In this document: one piece after another, positions 36,739 through 47,548 of the stretch
How the letters are laid out: the number at the start of each line of letters is the position of its first letter
How positions within the stretch are numbered: the stretch's first letter is position 1
Source: Annona cherimola
Taxonomy: Eukaryota; Streptophyta; Magnoliopsida; Magnoliales; Annonaceae
Length of the DNA: 64,000 nucleotides
Direction of reading: 5' to 3'
Assembly (NCBI GenBank): GCA_030490835.1
Contig: CM059971.1
Span: 122,048,564 to 122,112,563 of the forward strand
Notes under the pieces: generated by a model
Databases searched by the model: none
What the model was told of the DNA's origin: nothing
Seen by the model: only the letters and a program-made list of their open reading frames with translations
Program-made: the position numbers and the translations under genes

Positions 36739-37096
36739 AGTGATCCTGTGCAGCTAGGTGCGCTGAGCTTGGATAGATCCGGGTGCAAAAACTTAATTTT
36801 TATTTTTTAAAAGTTTTATAAAATAGTTAATCTAAGTATATTTAATTCATATGTCAATTTTTATCATTTTTGAAAATTTATTGGTATTTTTTATTTGTTA
36901 AAAACAAGAGCATTTTAGTCGTTTAAAATGACTAACTATGTTTTTAAAAAAATAAAAAACGACATCTATAAATCTCTCAAAATGGTAAAACTTAATATAT
37001 ATATATATATATGTTAAATACACTATAACATATTTATAAAAAAAATAAAAATAAAAATAAAATAGAATTTTGCACTGAGGTGCACAAGATCGCTTC
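36739..37096. mobile_element. Foldback MITE (family B)
   Basis: Ends AGTGATCCTGTGCAGCTAGG and GAGGTGCACAAGATCGCTTC are inverse of each other. The halves fold around CATTTTAGTCGTTTAAAATGACTAA near 36910-36935. It lies exactly between the two diverged repeat blocks. Confidence 0.7.
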
Positions 37097-37139
37097 TCGA
37101 TACAAATGGGTAAACGCTATAAAATATATATTATATCAA

Positions 37140-37900
37140 AATGACATGGCATAATTTTGGTTTGTTTGGCAAACTTGAAAAAATTCTTTTCCCCAAGATC
37201 TTTCATACACTTTCCACACAATTATTCTATTTTCAATCATTTTAATAAATTTTCATATACAATTACCATATTTTTTAATTATTTCTACGCATTGTTCTAT
37301 AAATTACCTTCTGTTTCTAATCATTTTCTTTATTTTTTCAAATTTTTTCTTCAACAACTTTTCAATATTTTTTCACATTACAAAAGCACACCCTTAGTAA
37401 CATAAACTTTTTTACACTTAATTGGTTAAAATAATTGTGAGTTTTATGTATACTCACGAATTTTATCCTTAGCTCCATTTATGCACATAAATTTAAAAAT
37501 ATCTTTTATGCTCGCGAATTTTTATTCTAATTGCACATGTACCCCTACTTTTGAAGATCTTTCGAATGCGACCAATATACTCAAGTTCTAATATAATTTG
37601 AAGTTTTTTAATTCAAAATTAAGGATTCGCATTCAAATAATGTAATATTTTATAGTTATAGAATTACTAAAAATTAATTATAATATAAATGTTTAGCTAT
37701 AAAATAATAATTAAAGATGAGTATATCTTTTATTTTACAAGGGTTAATGGTCTCTTTAATATATCCCTAGCGACATAAGTATAATGGAATTATGATAAAA
37801 ATTCATGGATATGAGAGATATTTTTGAAAATCATAGATATAAGTAGAATTATGGATAAAATTTGTGAGTATATAAAGAATTTTCCCTTAAAATAAACACA
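37140..37900. repeat. Diverged repeat block 2, containing an element with long inverted ends
   Basis: 37157-37396 is a family-A MITE with intact right end AGCACACCC. 37430-37890 has roughly 90-bp imperfect inverted ends: TATACTCACGAATTTTATCC (37451) against GGATAAAATTTGTGAGTATA (near 37852). Block 1 carries only the left part of this second element. Confidence 0.55.
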
Positions 37901-37904
37901 TATA

Positions 37905-38188
37905 ATGTATGTTTGAGAAATGAAGAAAACTTTTAGATGAAAATTTTTACGCAAACATTGTTGAAATGTGATAAAATTATATAATATAATAAGAGTAAAA
38001 ATAAGAAGTAAAAATATTAAAGTAAATAAATAGGTTAAGTGTATGTGTAATTATATTGAAATAATTGAAAAGTAAGATAGTTGTATAGGAAGATGTGAAA
38101 AAATAATTTAAATAGGAGAGTTAGGGAAAATGAAGATTTAAATTGAAAAGTGTTAATTAGTAAAATTTTATATATAGCCAACACACCC
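37905..38188. mobile_element. Tourist-like MITE (family A), diverged
   Basis: Ends ATGTATGTTTGAG and GCCAACACACCC with the usual family interior, including TGTGATAAAATTATATAATAT. Confidence 0.55.
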
Positions 38189-38282
38189 ACGACGTCTAAA
38201 TTATATACATTATAATAGGGCTCCCGTTTCTATTAAACTTATCTTATATATAACTCCTTTTATTTTTAATGGAGGATGCTTC

Positions 38283-39215
38283 TATGAATCCCTATTTCCA
38301 TGTAATCTCTTCATTTTCAGTATCTAGATCGTTTATGAAAATTCACTCTATCTATTGTGTTTAAAATTACTTATATTATCATGAAAATTTTTTCATTTAT
38401 CAAATATATAAGCCCCATCTACAAAAATATGAAATCAACATAATAAAATAATTTAATAGTAAATATCAATTTTAAGTAGTATTTTTAACATCCAAACTAT
38501 TTAAAATATCACACTGTATAGATAAATAATCCTATAAAGTATTGCCACATTCTAATACATATGTGAATGAATTTAAGCATTTTTCCTAATTTATACATAA
38601 ATGTACTTATTTTTTAGCAAATATGGCCTATGCACATATTGGATTTGAATAAAAATTAGTCTTATAACTAAAAAAATAATGTTAAATATAATGAATGGAA
38701 TGGAATTTCCATCAAACATCAAAATCTTAAATTTTGAAGGGATTGCGTAGACTATATAACTCGGTTACATAGTAAACGAATTGATTTTTTAATTTCTTAG
38801 TAGTTCGTAAAAATCTTATTCATCTGTTGTATTAAATATCATTTATATTATTATAAAAATATTCTCATTTATTTAGTAATATTGTATATGGGCCCCATCT
38901 ATACATGAGTGAAATCAACATAATAAATAATTTAATACTAAAAATTAATTTTTAAATAGTATTTTTAACATTTAAACCATCTAAATATCACTATTGTATA
39001 GATAAATATTTTTATAAAATATTATTATATTCTAATATTATGTAAACAGATCTGAGCATTTTCTGGACTTACGCATGAATATATCTACTTTGAGCAAATA
39101 TGACCTACATATATTTTTTATTTAGATAAAGCTTGATCTTTTAGCTAAGCAAATAATATTAAATACAATGAATAAATTGAATTTTATATTAATCAACATC
39201 TTAAAAAAAGAAGTT
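38283..39215. mobile_element. Two tandem family C MITE copies
   Basis: 38283-38740 and 38790-39215 share the same chain of motifs in the same orientation (for example ATAAGCCCCATCTACA / ATGGGCCCCATCTATACA, then ATCAACATAATAAA, then TGTATAGATAAATA). Each is itself loosely inverted: the AATTCACTCTATCTATTGTG left and ATAATGAATGGAATGGAATTT right arms pair. Confidence 0.55.
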
Positions 39216-39298
39216 AAACAAGTTGCTTTTATGTATTATTTATATCTAAATTTTAATAGTAGTTTAAAATTTTTAAGTCTATTTTATTAATTAATTTA

Positions 39299-39563
39299 AT
39301 GTGTCTTTGATATCTATTAAAACTTTTCACATAAAATTCTTCAATGTAAAAACTTTTGAAATAGTAGAATTAATGTGATACGATAAGAGTAATAATAAAG
39401 TGAAAAATAAAGTTAAAATAAATACGTTATTTGTATGGGTAATTGTGAAAACCTGATTGAAAAATTATACTACAAGATATGAATAAATAATTAGAAAACA
39501 AAGTAGTATGAAGAGAAAAAAAGTTTTAGATTAACATGTTTTAAGAATTGTCAAATACATCCA
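39299..39563. mobile_element. Tourist-like MITE (family A), degenerate
   Basis: Starts AATGTGTCTTTGATA and ends GTCAAATACATCC with the family interior between. Ends are diverged. Confidence 0.4.
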
Positions 39564-40100
39564 TTATTTGATTTTTATGATTTTCATTATCAATAATTAA
39601 AATTATATTTTAAACCTAATACATAGTTTATTTTTGAAAACAACAAAAAATTATATTTTTTGAGCATGTTCCCCTCACAAGTTCCCATTAAAGAGTTGTC
39701 AAGCCTCGAATGGCCTCTAAAATCATCAGTTGCTACCACCGGCCCCTACGCCATCCTTTTAACTGTTCCTGGTAGAAGCATCATCACTAGTTACTGTCTG
39801 CACTGTATTTAAAAGCAATTGTCCGTCCTTATTCTGAATTTGGATATAGGATGAATGTTTTAAATGGCTTATATGATATTAACGACTTTTAAATTAAGAT
39901 ACGAAATGACGAATTTAACTTTGATTTTACACATTTATGGGACAAGGAAATACGTATTTGATTGGTATCAAACTTATTTTATTAGCTAAATAAATTATTC
40001 CAAATGTAATTGATGAAAAAGATTAGAAACATTATCATTAATGTGGACTAGGTAAGCAGAGTTTTCACCAATACCTTGGTAAAATCTGTGCCACTGAAGC
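39564..40100. other. Spacer, nothing recognised
   Basis: AT-rich. A slightly GC-richer patch at 39665-39840 has no ORF or similarity I can name. Confidence 0.45.
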
Positions 40101-40660
40101 AGAGGTGTAACTTAAGTAGAGTTAAGTCCGAACTCGAATTCAAACGGTGTTAAAACTTGCCTTTTTTAGCCCGAAACCGAAAAACCTGAGTTTGATTTTA
40201 GTATCTAAATAATATTTCTTTAATTTTTGTATTTTAGATTATTTATATCTATATTTGAATACATATTTGATATATTATAATTATATCCTAAATAAAATAT
40301 ATTATTTTTAATTATATTTATCTTTATTTTTATTCTTCACTTTTTAAGTCCATTAATTTATTCATTTATTTTGTTTTTGATATTACTTTTTTTAGAAATA
40401 TTCTTCATATTGTTATATTTTTTTAAAAAATTATAATTTGATTATATATTATTATGTTTTGCTTACATGATTTGTTATTATCATATATTTTTAAGAAAAT
40501 TTAAACTTATCACTTTTATATAAAACGTAAATTCACCCATCTAAATTTCAATTTGAAATTCGAACTTGATTTTCAAAATAAGGTAAGAATTAATATTTTA
40601 TAAATAGAGTTCGAATGAGAGATGACATGAACTTAAGTTTCATGAGTAGAGAAGCGGGAA
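40101..40660. mobile_element. Old hAT-like repeat, inverse orientation to 3593-5022
   Basis: Between GAGGTGTAACTTAAGT and GAACTTAAGTTTCATG, the interior matches the inverse of the 3.6-5.0 kb repeat, for example TTTAGAAATATTCTTCATATTG and TTTGATTATATATTATTATG. No target duplication was found. Confidence 0.5.
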
Positions 40661-41109
40661 GCGGGAAGCCGAATTTTTTATATTTAACTATAATAATAAT
40701 AATAATATACCTAAAAATCTCTCCAATTCCATTCAAATTTGATTGATTTCAAATGGGGGTTGGAAGCTTTAAGTGGGTTACCGCTTGCGCTTATTGACTC
40801 CAAAGTAGTGTCCACCGTGTCTTTACTATTTAGATGATTCCAAATGCTGGAGAAAAAGCAAGTAGCAAGTAGCAAGTAGCAAGTAGGAAATAGAGAAGTA
40901 GATGCAAAAGCAAAACGAGGAATAATATTACTAATAAACAAAATATAAATTAAAAGAAAACAAAATAATATAAAAATCACCGCAGAATTTTAAGCCACCT
41001 GTAACACGAGCAACACACCCAGCAGCTATCCCTTCGAGCATTCCACACCCCTAGGACTGGGCTGGGTGGGGCTGGTAGAAATGGCTCCGACATACATCCG
41101 CTAGACGCA

Positions 41110-43582
41110 ATGGCTCTTTCCTTACTCAGATGTTCTCTTTCTCAATTCCATACCCTCAAATCTCTTTCTCAGCATCCTGCACCCAATTCCTGCTTCGTCG
41201 TTTCGGCTGCCAAGGCAAGCAAAAGAGGGTTGTCTTGAATTCGTTCCAAATCCCATTTTTCCTTGTTGAATTCTTCACTGACTGCAATTTATCTTGATTT
41301 TTGGAAGATGAGTGATGGAATTGAAACAGCAGAGGGCGAGAAAGCTGAGACCAGTGGGAAGAAGAAAGTGTTTGTCGCCGGAGCGACTGGAAGGACCGGT
41401 AAAAGGATCGTCCAGCATCTGCTGTCGAAAGGTTTCAGTGTCAGGGCGGGTGTCATCAACTTGGAGAAAGCTAAAGGTAGTCTTCCTGGGGATTCAAATG
41501 TCGAAATTGTAAGCATTCATATGTTTCAGCTTCTGTTTTCCGGGAAATAAATAAATAATTTTCAAGTGTTTTTTTGTTGAATCATTCTCTCTGTTCTACT
41601 TGAAGGTCAAGGCAGATGTCACTGAGGGTTCGACAAAGTTAGCGGAGGCGATTGGTGATGCTGAAGCTGTGATATGTGCCACAGGCTTCAGGTATTCATG
41701 GGACCTGTTTGCACCATGGAAGGTTAGTTGCTGTTTGTTATTTGAATTTATCTTATGTTTTGAATAGAGAAATAGACTTTGCTTTGGTTTCCTTTTCACA
41801 TGCTGTGATCCTCTCAAATAAAGGATTTGGAGTTTCTCGCGTTTTAAATATTAGTGGATCCTTTTTCTACCACCCTTTTTTGCTAACTAGATTAAGGTTT
41901 CGTTTGGCTACGCTTATTGCTAACCGTTTTGCACTTTTAGATAAGCCTTCGTGGTAAATGAAGTCTTCTTTTGGCTGTTGTTGGAAGCAAAAGCACCCCT
42001 CACAATACAACGCCAAACAGGTCCTAAGAACTGTTGTCCATGACCTTTACATGACATGAAGAGGTGATCTCATCCCTTCACGAAGGGAAGTTAATAGCTG
42101 TTGGATCCACACTGCCTTGTGCCGTTATTCTCAGAACTAATGATCCCTGTGATATGTATCTTCGTATTTGTAAGAATGTTTCAGAACTACAATGTAATAT
42201 GTGTTGAGATGTATGTAAATATAACCATAAAAAAAAAAAAAAAATGATCCCTGTGATATGCATGCTTTTCTTCCTCATCTCGATTTCATTCTGACCTGAC
42301 CACCTTCTTGAACTCTGTTCTCTCGTAGATATAATCAGACCGTCTTGCTAGATTTAGACATTATGGCCAGTCCACGGCCATCGCATCTCTTGCTATGTTT
42401 GATTTAGAAGCTAACGGATGCTCCTAGTTAATCTAGTATTCTATAGGTGGTTAATGTGCAACTGAATGTTGCCTACTTAGAACATTTGCTTGTTTAAGAT
42501 TTATTTTAGTTCATGGACTTCTTCTGAGAAGTTAACCTTTGACTAGCCAATTGTGGATGGTTGTAAGTTTATAAACATCTATGCACTATGATGTGGAATC
42601 AAGGGAATTAACTACAAATAAAGGGCCTGTGCAGTGCATAGAGCTTCCGCACATTGTGTGGTCTGGGGAGGAGCACAAGAATTAATTAATTGCAAGTTTT
42701 TGTGTCAATTAATACCATTGCAAAAATTACAAAGACTGTTCACAGCCTTCCCCGCTGATGGACCTTGAACACACAGGACCTGTAATGAGCTATGGCCCTT
42801 TTGTGTTATCAGTTGTCTCTGTAATTTCTGTTTAGGGATGTGCAATAAGTCTGCATTTCTTCATGGAGTCAATACCGTAATGATTTAGCAGCATACCTCA
42901 TCACAGTGGCTAGACACTGTGACAATGCTTGCATTTATTGGATTGTATCTGCATCTCAGAAATAATACTTCAGCTTTTCTTTGGAATGATATCTATTCCT
43001 TGTATTATTCTGTTTTGCAGGTTGATAATTTTGGCACTGTGAACCTGGTTGATGCATGCCAAAAGACTGGGGTGAACAGGTTCATTCTTATCAGCTCAAT
43101 TCTCGTGAATGGAGCTGCAATTGGCCAAATCCTTAATCCAGCTTACATTGTACTAAATGTGTTTGGACTCACGTTGATCGCAAAGCTACAGGCAGAGAAA
43201 TATATCAAGAGATCTGGAATTAATTACACAATTATTAGGCCTGGGGGGCTGAGAAATGACCCTCCCAATGGAAATATTGTGATGGAACCCGAGGTTGAGA
43301 ACTTTTCGCATCCTGATCTGTTTGATGCATTCCCATATCCATACGACATTTGCATTCCTTGGTAAAAATATGTGATCTGTTCGTTTATTGGTTGTTGTTG
43401 TTGTTCTTTTACAGGATGCTCTTTATGAAGGTTCTATTTCAAGAGATCAGGTTGCAGAAGTTGCTGCTGAGGCATTGTTGCGCCCAGAGTCTCATTACAA
43501 GGTGGTGGAGATAGTTTCTCGTGTTGATGCTCCTAAACGTTCCTTTGAAGATTTATTTGGTGCTATTGATGAACAAAAATAG
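41110..43582 (+). CDS. Plastid NAD(P)-binding Rossmann protein (At2g34460-like, atypical SDR), 5 exons
   Basis: Exons 41110-41214, 41308-41508, 41606-41722, 43021-43293 and 43415-43582 give 287 aa, all junctions phase 0. Exon 1 (35 aa: MALSLLRCSLSQF.. ..VVSAAK) is a Ser/Leu-rich presequence for the chloroplast. Residues 56-66 (VFVAGATGRTG) are the GxxGxxG dinucleotide loop; later come AVICATGF, VDNFGTVNLVDACQK, FILISSILVNGA, the YIKRSGINYTIIRPGGL stretch and APKRSFEDLF near the end. It belongs to the atypical short-chain dehydrogenases that bind NAD(P)H, related to TIC62 and NmrA-like proteins; its substrate is not established here. Introns 2-4 are GT-AG. Intron 1 (41215-41307, 93 bp) starts with GC in AAG/GCAAGC, a normal GC-AG donor context; without it translation would start at the ATG at 41308 or 41263 and lose the presequence. 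Intron 3 (1298 bp) contains a truncated SINE. Confidence 0.9.
42157..42242 (+). mobile_element. 5'-truncated SINE with 18-bp TSD
   Basis: Only the 3' 86 bp of the SINE seen in full at 13949 is present (TTGTAAGAATGTTTCAGAAC..GTGTTGAGATGTATG then a long A tail). It is bounded by the exact 18-bp duplication AATGATCCCTGTGATATG (42139-42156 and 42243-42260), as expected for a retroposed copy with incomplete reverse transcription. It sits in intron 3 of the NAD(P)-binding gene. Confidence 0.88.
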
Positions 43583-43950
43583 GAGGATTCGAAAAATGCT
43601 GTATATGAATCTGTTGACTTGGTTCTTATTCTTTCATGGTAAATTCTGTCTGCCTACAGAAGAGAGAAACTGAACTCCTGAATGTGTAATATCGCTCCAG
43701 AACTTAATTACACTCGCTATAAGTAAATTCTGACTGAGGATGATGAGAGAATCTCAACTTCTTCTGGCACCTTTCCTGCTCTTTCCATCCTCCTTGATTG
43801 TTCGATCGTAATACCGAGGCAATTAGCAATCTCATTCCATAAGCATGCCACCGTGCATCTCTCATGTATGCCAAGGCCATCGTACCATTTGTGCAGGAGG
43901 AAAAGGAAACTTATTTTATAATAATTTATGATGCAAGTTGAATAATTAAT

Positions 43951-44023
43951 GACTTCGTGGCCCAACGGATAAGGCGCTGGTCTACGGAACCAGAGATTCT
44001 GGGTTCGATCCCCAGCGAAGTCG
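43951..44023 (+). tRNA. tRNA-Arg(ACG)
   Basis: A 73-nt cloverleaf: acceptor GACTTCG pairs with CGAAGTC, D arm GCCCAACGGATAAGGC, anticodon stem CTGGT/ACCAG around loop CTACGGA (anticodon ACG, read as ICG for CGU/CGC/CGA arginine codons), and T arm CTGGG-TTCGATC-CCCAG. Discriminator G. No intron; CCA is added after transcription. Only two or three bases differ from the plant tRNA-Arg(ACG) I recall. The downstream half is reused in the palindrome that begins at 43999. Confidence 0.96.
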
Positions 44024-44540
44024 ATTGCCTCTTTATTTTTTTCACTTAAATAGTATATTTTCTCTATAACTTTTTAATATATTTATTTGGATAAGGAGCT
44101 TGTCTATTTATTTTTTATATTTCAAAAAACATAAATTTCCGTTTTATAGTCTTTGTTCGTATCAAATATATATATTTATATATTATATTATATAAATGCT
44201 TTTCATATGTTTTCTTTTTGAAAAAAACGAGGGGTTGGAAGGAGCCTCGATGCAGCTCGTCTATATTGAATCGGGTGCTTTTTTTAAAAAAAAAAATTTC
44301 TGGTTTTCTTTACACAGAAAAAAAGAAAACATATGAAAAGCATTTATATAATATAATATATAAATATATATATTTGATACGAACAAAGACTATAAAAAGG
44401 AAATTTATGTTTTTTGAAATATAAAAAATAAATAGACAAGCTCCTTATCCAAATAAATATATTAAAAAGTTATAGAGAAAGTATACTATTTAAGTGAAAA
44501 AAATAAAGAGGCGATCGACTTCGCTGGGGATCGAACCCAG
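43999..44540. repeat. Near-perfect palindrome: 221-bp arms around a 100-bp spacer
   Basis: The left arm 43999-44219 (from inside the tRNA T-stem) and the right arm 44320-44540 are inverse copies. I find three single-base differences (T/C near 44027, T/C near 44056, G/T near 44139), so about 98-99% identity. The right arm ends in the inverse of the last 25 nt of the tRNA, including its B box but no A box. The spacer is 44220-44319. A transcript would form a long hairpin. Confidence 0.92.
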
Positions 44541-44670
44541 AAAACATATGAAAAGCATTTATATAATATTATATATAAATATATATATTTGATACGAACA
44601 AAGACTATAAAAACGAGGGGTTGGAAGGAGCCTCGATGCAGCTCGTCTATATTGAATCGGGTGTTTTTTC

Positions 44671-44705
<35 letters not shown>

Positions 44706-44720
44706 GTTTTCTTTACACAT
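44541..44720 (+). repeat. Direct copy of palindrome right-arm start and spacer
   Basis: 44541-44611 repeats 44326-44396 (AAAACATATGAAAAGCATTT onwards) and 44612-44719 repeats the spacer 44220-44316 (ACGAGGGGTTGGAAGG..TTTCTTTACACA), with a long A run expanded to about 30. The joint at 44540/44541 is abrupt. Confidence 0.88.
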
Positions 44721-45080
44721 CTTCCTCATTTATGTAATTGCAGAGGCAAATGGATCAACGTATATGTAATTGGAGTTTAGCAACCCCGTAGAATTCAGTC
44801 AAGCTATATTTCGTTCCCAGGCAAGTTTGAATTCATGGGCAGGAGAAACGAAGTGATGTTTTCATTCTTCCATTGCAACAGTTTGAATGCTGAGAAGGAC
44901 TCGCATACAACACAAAGACAGGCCGTGAGTGAAGTGAAGGCCATGCCATGAATGCTTTGAATGGGAAAGCTTTTAAGCGCTCAACACATTTCGCTTCCCA
45001 GTTATAAATACAGTAAATGTAATAAAACTCTCAAGACTGGTAACACTTCTGTCCAAGTAGGAAAAAAAAAAAAGTCCTTA

Positions 45081-46838
45081 TTATTTTGCCTGTCCTTGAG
45101 ATTGGAGGGTGTACAAGGACTTGAGCTGCTGGTTGATGAGTCTGCTGTGGTTGATTGCTAATTGGAGTTCCATGTCGCTGGACCACCACTGCTCCAACCC
45201 ATGAGCCTCAAGGAACTTTTGAGGGCCCTTGGACATCACAAACAACTTAGCTGCTGCTAAATCTCCCACAGATGCCTTTGGCTTTTCAGAATTTCCGCTG
45301 CCATTGGCTGCAGCTGCATCTGTATAGTAACAACATATATAATCACTGTTGTTAACGTAAAGGTGTGGAACCCACTTCTGAATCTCTCTACCTGCCTTGG
45401 ATTCTTCTCCAGAGTAGCCCGGAGGAACAATAGAAGGAGCCTCACTGTTTGAAGGAAACATTCCTCTGATTCTCTTCCACATAAACCCAGCTTTTTCTCC
45501 AATGTTTCTGAAGCTCATAGCTAGTGAAACAGAAGGCGGGTTGAATAGATGTGATTCCACACACACCCCTTCTTTAGCTAATGCTTTACCCACTTGCAGA
45601 GCAAAGCCAGCCCCTAGGGAGTGACCCGCAATGCACACATTGTAGCTTCCATATCTATCAACCAATGATTTTAGAGCTTCCAAGGCTATGTTAAACCTGA
45701 CTGACCCTTTCAAGCTTTCCCATGCCAAGAATCGAAGATCATCTTCCAAATCCCTTCTGATTGTTTGGCTCTTCAGCAATGTTCCTCGGAGTGCTAGAAC
45801 AGCCTGTGGTGCTCCCCTTGGTCTCATGACTATGAAGTCCGCAAATGCTGAAACTCTGTCCCATTCCATTATTGCTCCAAAAATTGAGCCATCTCTTTGA
45901 TCTATTAATGTCCGGGACAACTTGTATTTGAAGGGCTTCCACCATTTTGGAGCAAGACCATTTTCTTCGGTTCGGTTCTCTTGTCTATCCAGTTCAAGCA
46001 AGTACACAGCCTGTATGAAGCATGCTACAACTGTTCTCTTATAGTTGCTATCCTTCCTACAACCCAATAAATAAGAAATCAAATTAAGAAAATTAGGACC
46101 GTCATTAAGAAATTTGACGCTTTACAACAAAAATAAAAGTTTCAGTGACTCAGGTTACGTTTTTCACTAAGCTTGAACTCCAGCAGCATTACTATAGATG
46201 TTTATGGAGGTAACGGCAACGATTGCAAACATTGATACACTCGAAAAATACTTGGAATAAATCAGATCAAAATGGCTGGAGAGTTGGAAACTAACTAGCA
46301 ATGAATTTGTCAGAAGGAATTCATCATAACTTGACCCTTATCATTGATTTCACTCAGCTTGAATTCCAGCAGCATTACTGTAGATGTTTATGAGGTAACG
46401 GCAAAGATTGGAAACATTGAAAAATACTGGAAATAAATCAGATCATGACTTGACCCTTATCATTGAAATCATAGCTCAAATACACTCATCGAAGCAAGGA
46501 TTTTGAAGCCACGGACAGGTAAAACTGAGATCAGAAAACACAAGCCCAGTTTAAGAATCTCCGCCTGTGCAATTGCGAGGGCGAATAACAGCCAAATTCC
46601 AACGACCACAGAGCATTTCTAACGACTTCCTAAACCGATCTCAGAAAGGAGTTATAATATTCAGTCACTGACAAGACGTAAGAAAATAGGTAAACAGAAG
46701 AGGGATCCAAGATGGGGGTTACCAGCTGGAACTGATTATCTCTCTCCAATTCGGCGACGCAATATTGCGGGGACCTGAGACATGGAAAGCGTAAGGATGA
46801 GCCTCTTCGGTGATCTCAGACTCAGGGCGGTTTGCCAT
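45081..46838 (-). CDS. Class-3 lipase-like alpha/beta hydrolase (At4g10955-like), 2 exons
   Basis: Minus-strand exons 46723-46838 and 45081-46056 (GT-AG intron, split Trp codon) give 363 aa. Exon 1 supplies the conserved start ending in ..YAFHVSGPRNIASPNWRE, then WKDSNYKRTVVACFIQAVYLLELDRQ follows. The nucleophile elbow GHSLG is at residues 183-187 (Ser185), and LRGT at 128-131 provides the oxyanion-hole loop, as in class-3 lipases. The His and Asp partners are not pinned down. No signal peptide is apparent. Arabidopsis relatives are labelled GDSL esterase/lipase At4g10955, though the elbow is that of class-3 lipases, not GDSL enzymes; the substrate is unknown. The intron contains a 186-bp tandem duplication. 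Confidence 0.9.
46162..46470. repeat. Imperfect tandem duplication, period 186 bp
   Basis: TTTCACTAAGCTTGAACTCC (46162) recurs as TTTCACTCAGCTTGAATTCC (46348) and the match goes on through GTAACGGCAA and AATAAATCAGATCA. The second copy lacks about 60 bp. Located in the lipase-like gene's only intron. Confidence 0.85.
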
Positions 46839-46976
46839 GAAATGAAACTTCTCCTCCCAACGCCCTGCTCTCTTCTCCTCACTAGAGATTGTTCATATGA
46901 AGTCCGAGAGACATACTCTCGGGAATAAACGAAATGGGATGGGTGATCTTCTTCTGGTCCTTCTTGCTAGATAGAT

Positions 46977-47010
<34 letters not shown>

Positions 47011-47548
47011 AGTGATCAGGTTTCTGAAGATGAGGAATTACTCAAATTTCACAGAAGATGAGAGGAATCAGAGAAAGGCTTCGCTTTTCTCCCTTATCAT
47101 TACTGCTTCCACATCTCCGCATTTTCTTTTTCCAGATTCGATTCGATGTTTGTGGGAAAACGCCTGGCGCCAACGGTCACATTTCGATCAGATGGATAGA
47201 ATTAATAGATTAATTTTTCAAACGGCTAGAAGAAACATGGAAGCGGGTAAAGCGAAAAACAACCGCAAAGGGCACGAGTGGTAATTTTGCAATCCGAAGG
47301 GACATTTCAGTCAAACAAAATATCCCGAGTGTTTTACTTCCGCTAATTTTGAGTGGACCGGTATTAGTGATCAAACCGAGGTGTAAACTGCAGCAATCTC
47401 ATCCATTCGATTTAATTTTAGCCGTCCTAGAAATGATCCACACCATTACGAGTTTGAAACTGGTTGTGAGATAGCTAAAATCCCTCAACTCAAAGTCCAA
47501 GTTATTATTATTTACATACACTATCCTCTTTTTATAAAAAATAACGTA
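46839..47548. other. Lipase-like gene promoter region with (GA)n tract
   Basis: A GA microsatellite of about 15 units lies at 46980-47009, 140 bp upstream of the lipase-like start, a common place for GA/CT tracts in plant promoters and leaders. The 116-aa ORF on the plus strand crosses this tract (Arg-Glu repeats) and is not supported. Confidence 0.5.

Noticed and set aside
44516..44540. Second tRNA gene in the palindrome right arm
   Set aside because: Only the inverse of the last 25 nt of tRNA-Arg is present; no acceptor 5' strand, D arm or anticodon arm.
46934..47284. 116-aa plus-strand ORF with Arg-Glu repeats
   Set aside because: The repeats are translation of a GA microsatellite in the lipase-like gene's upstream region; no similarity otherwise.
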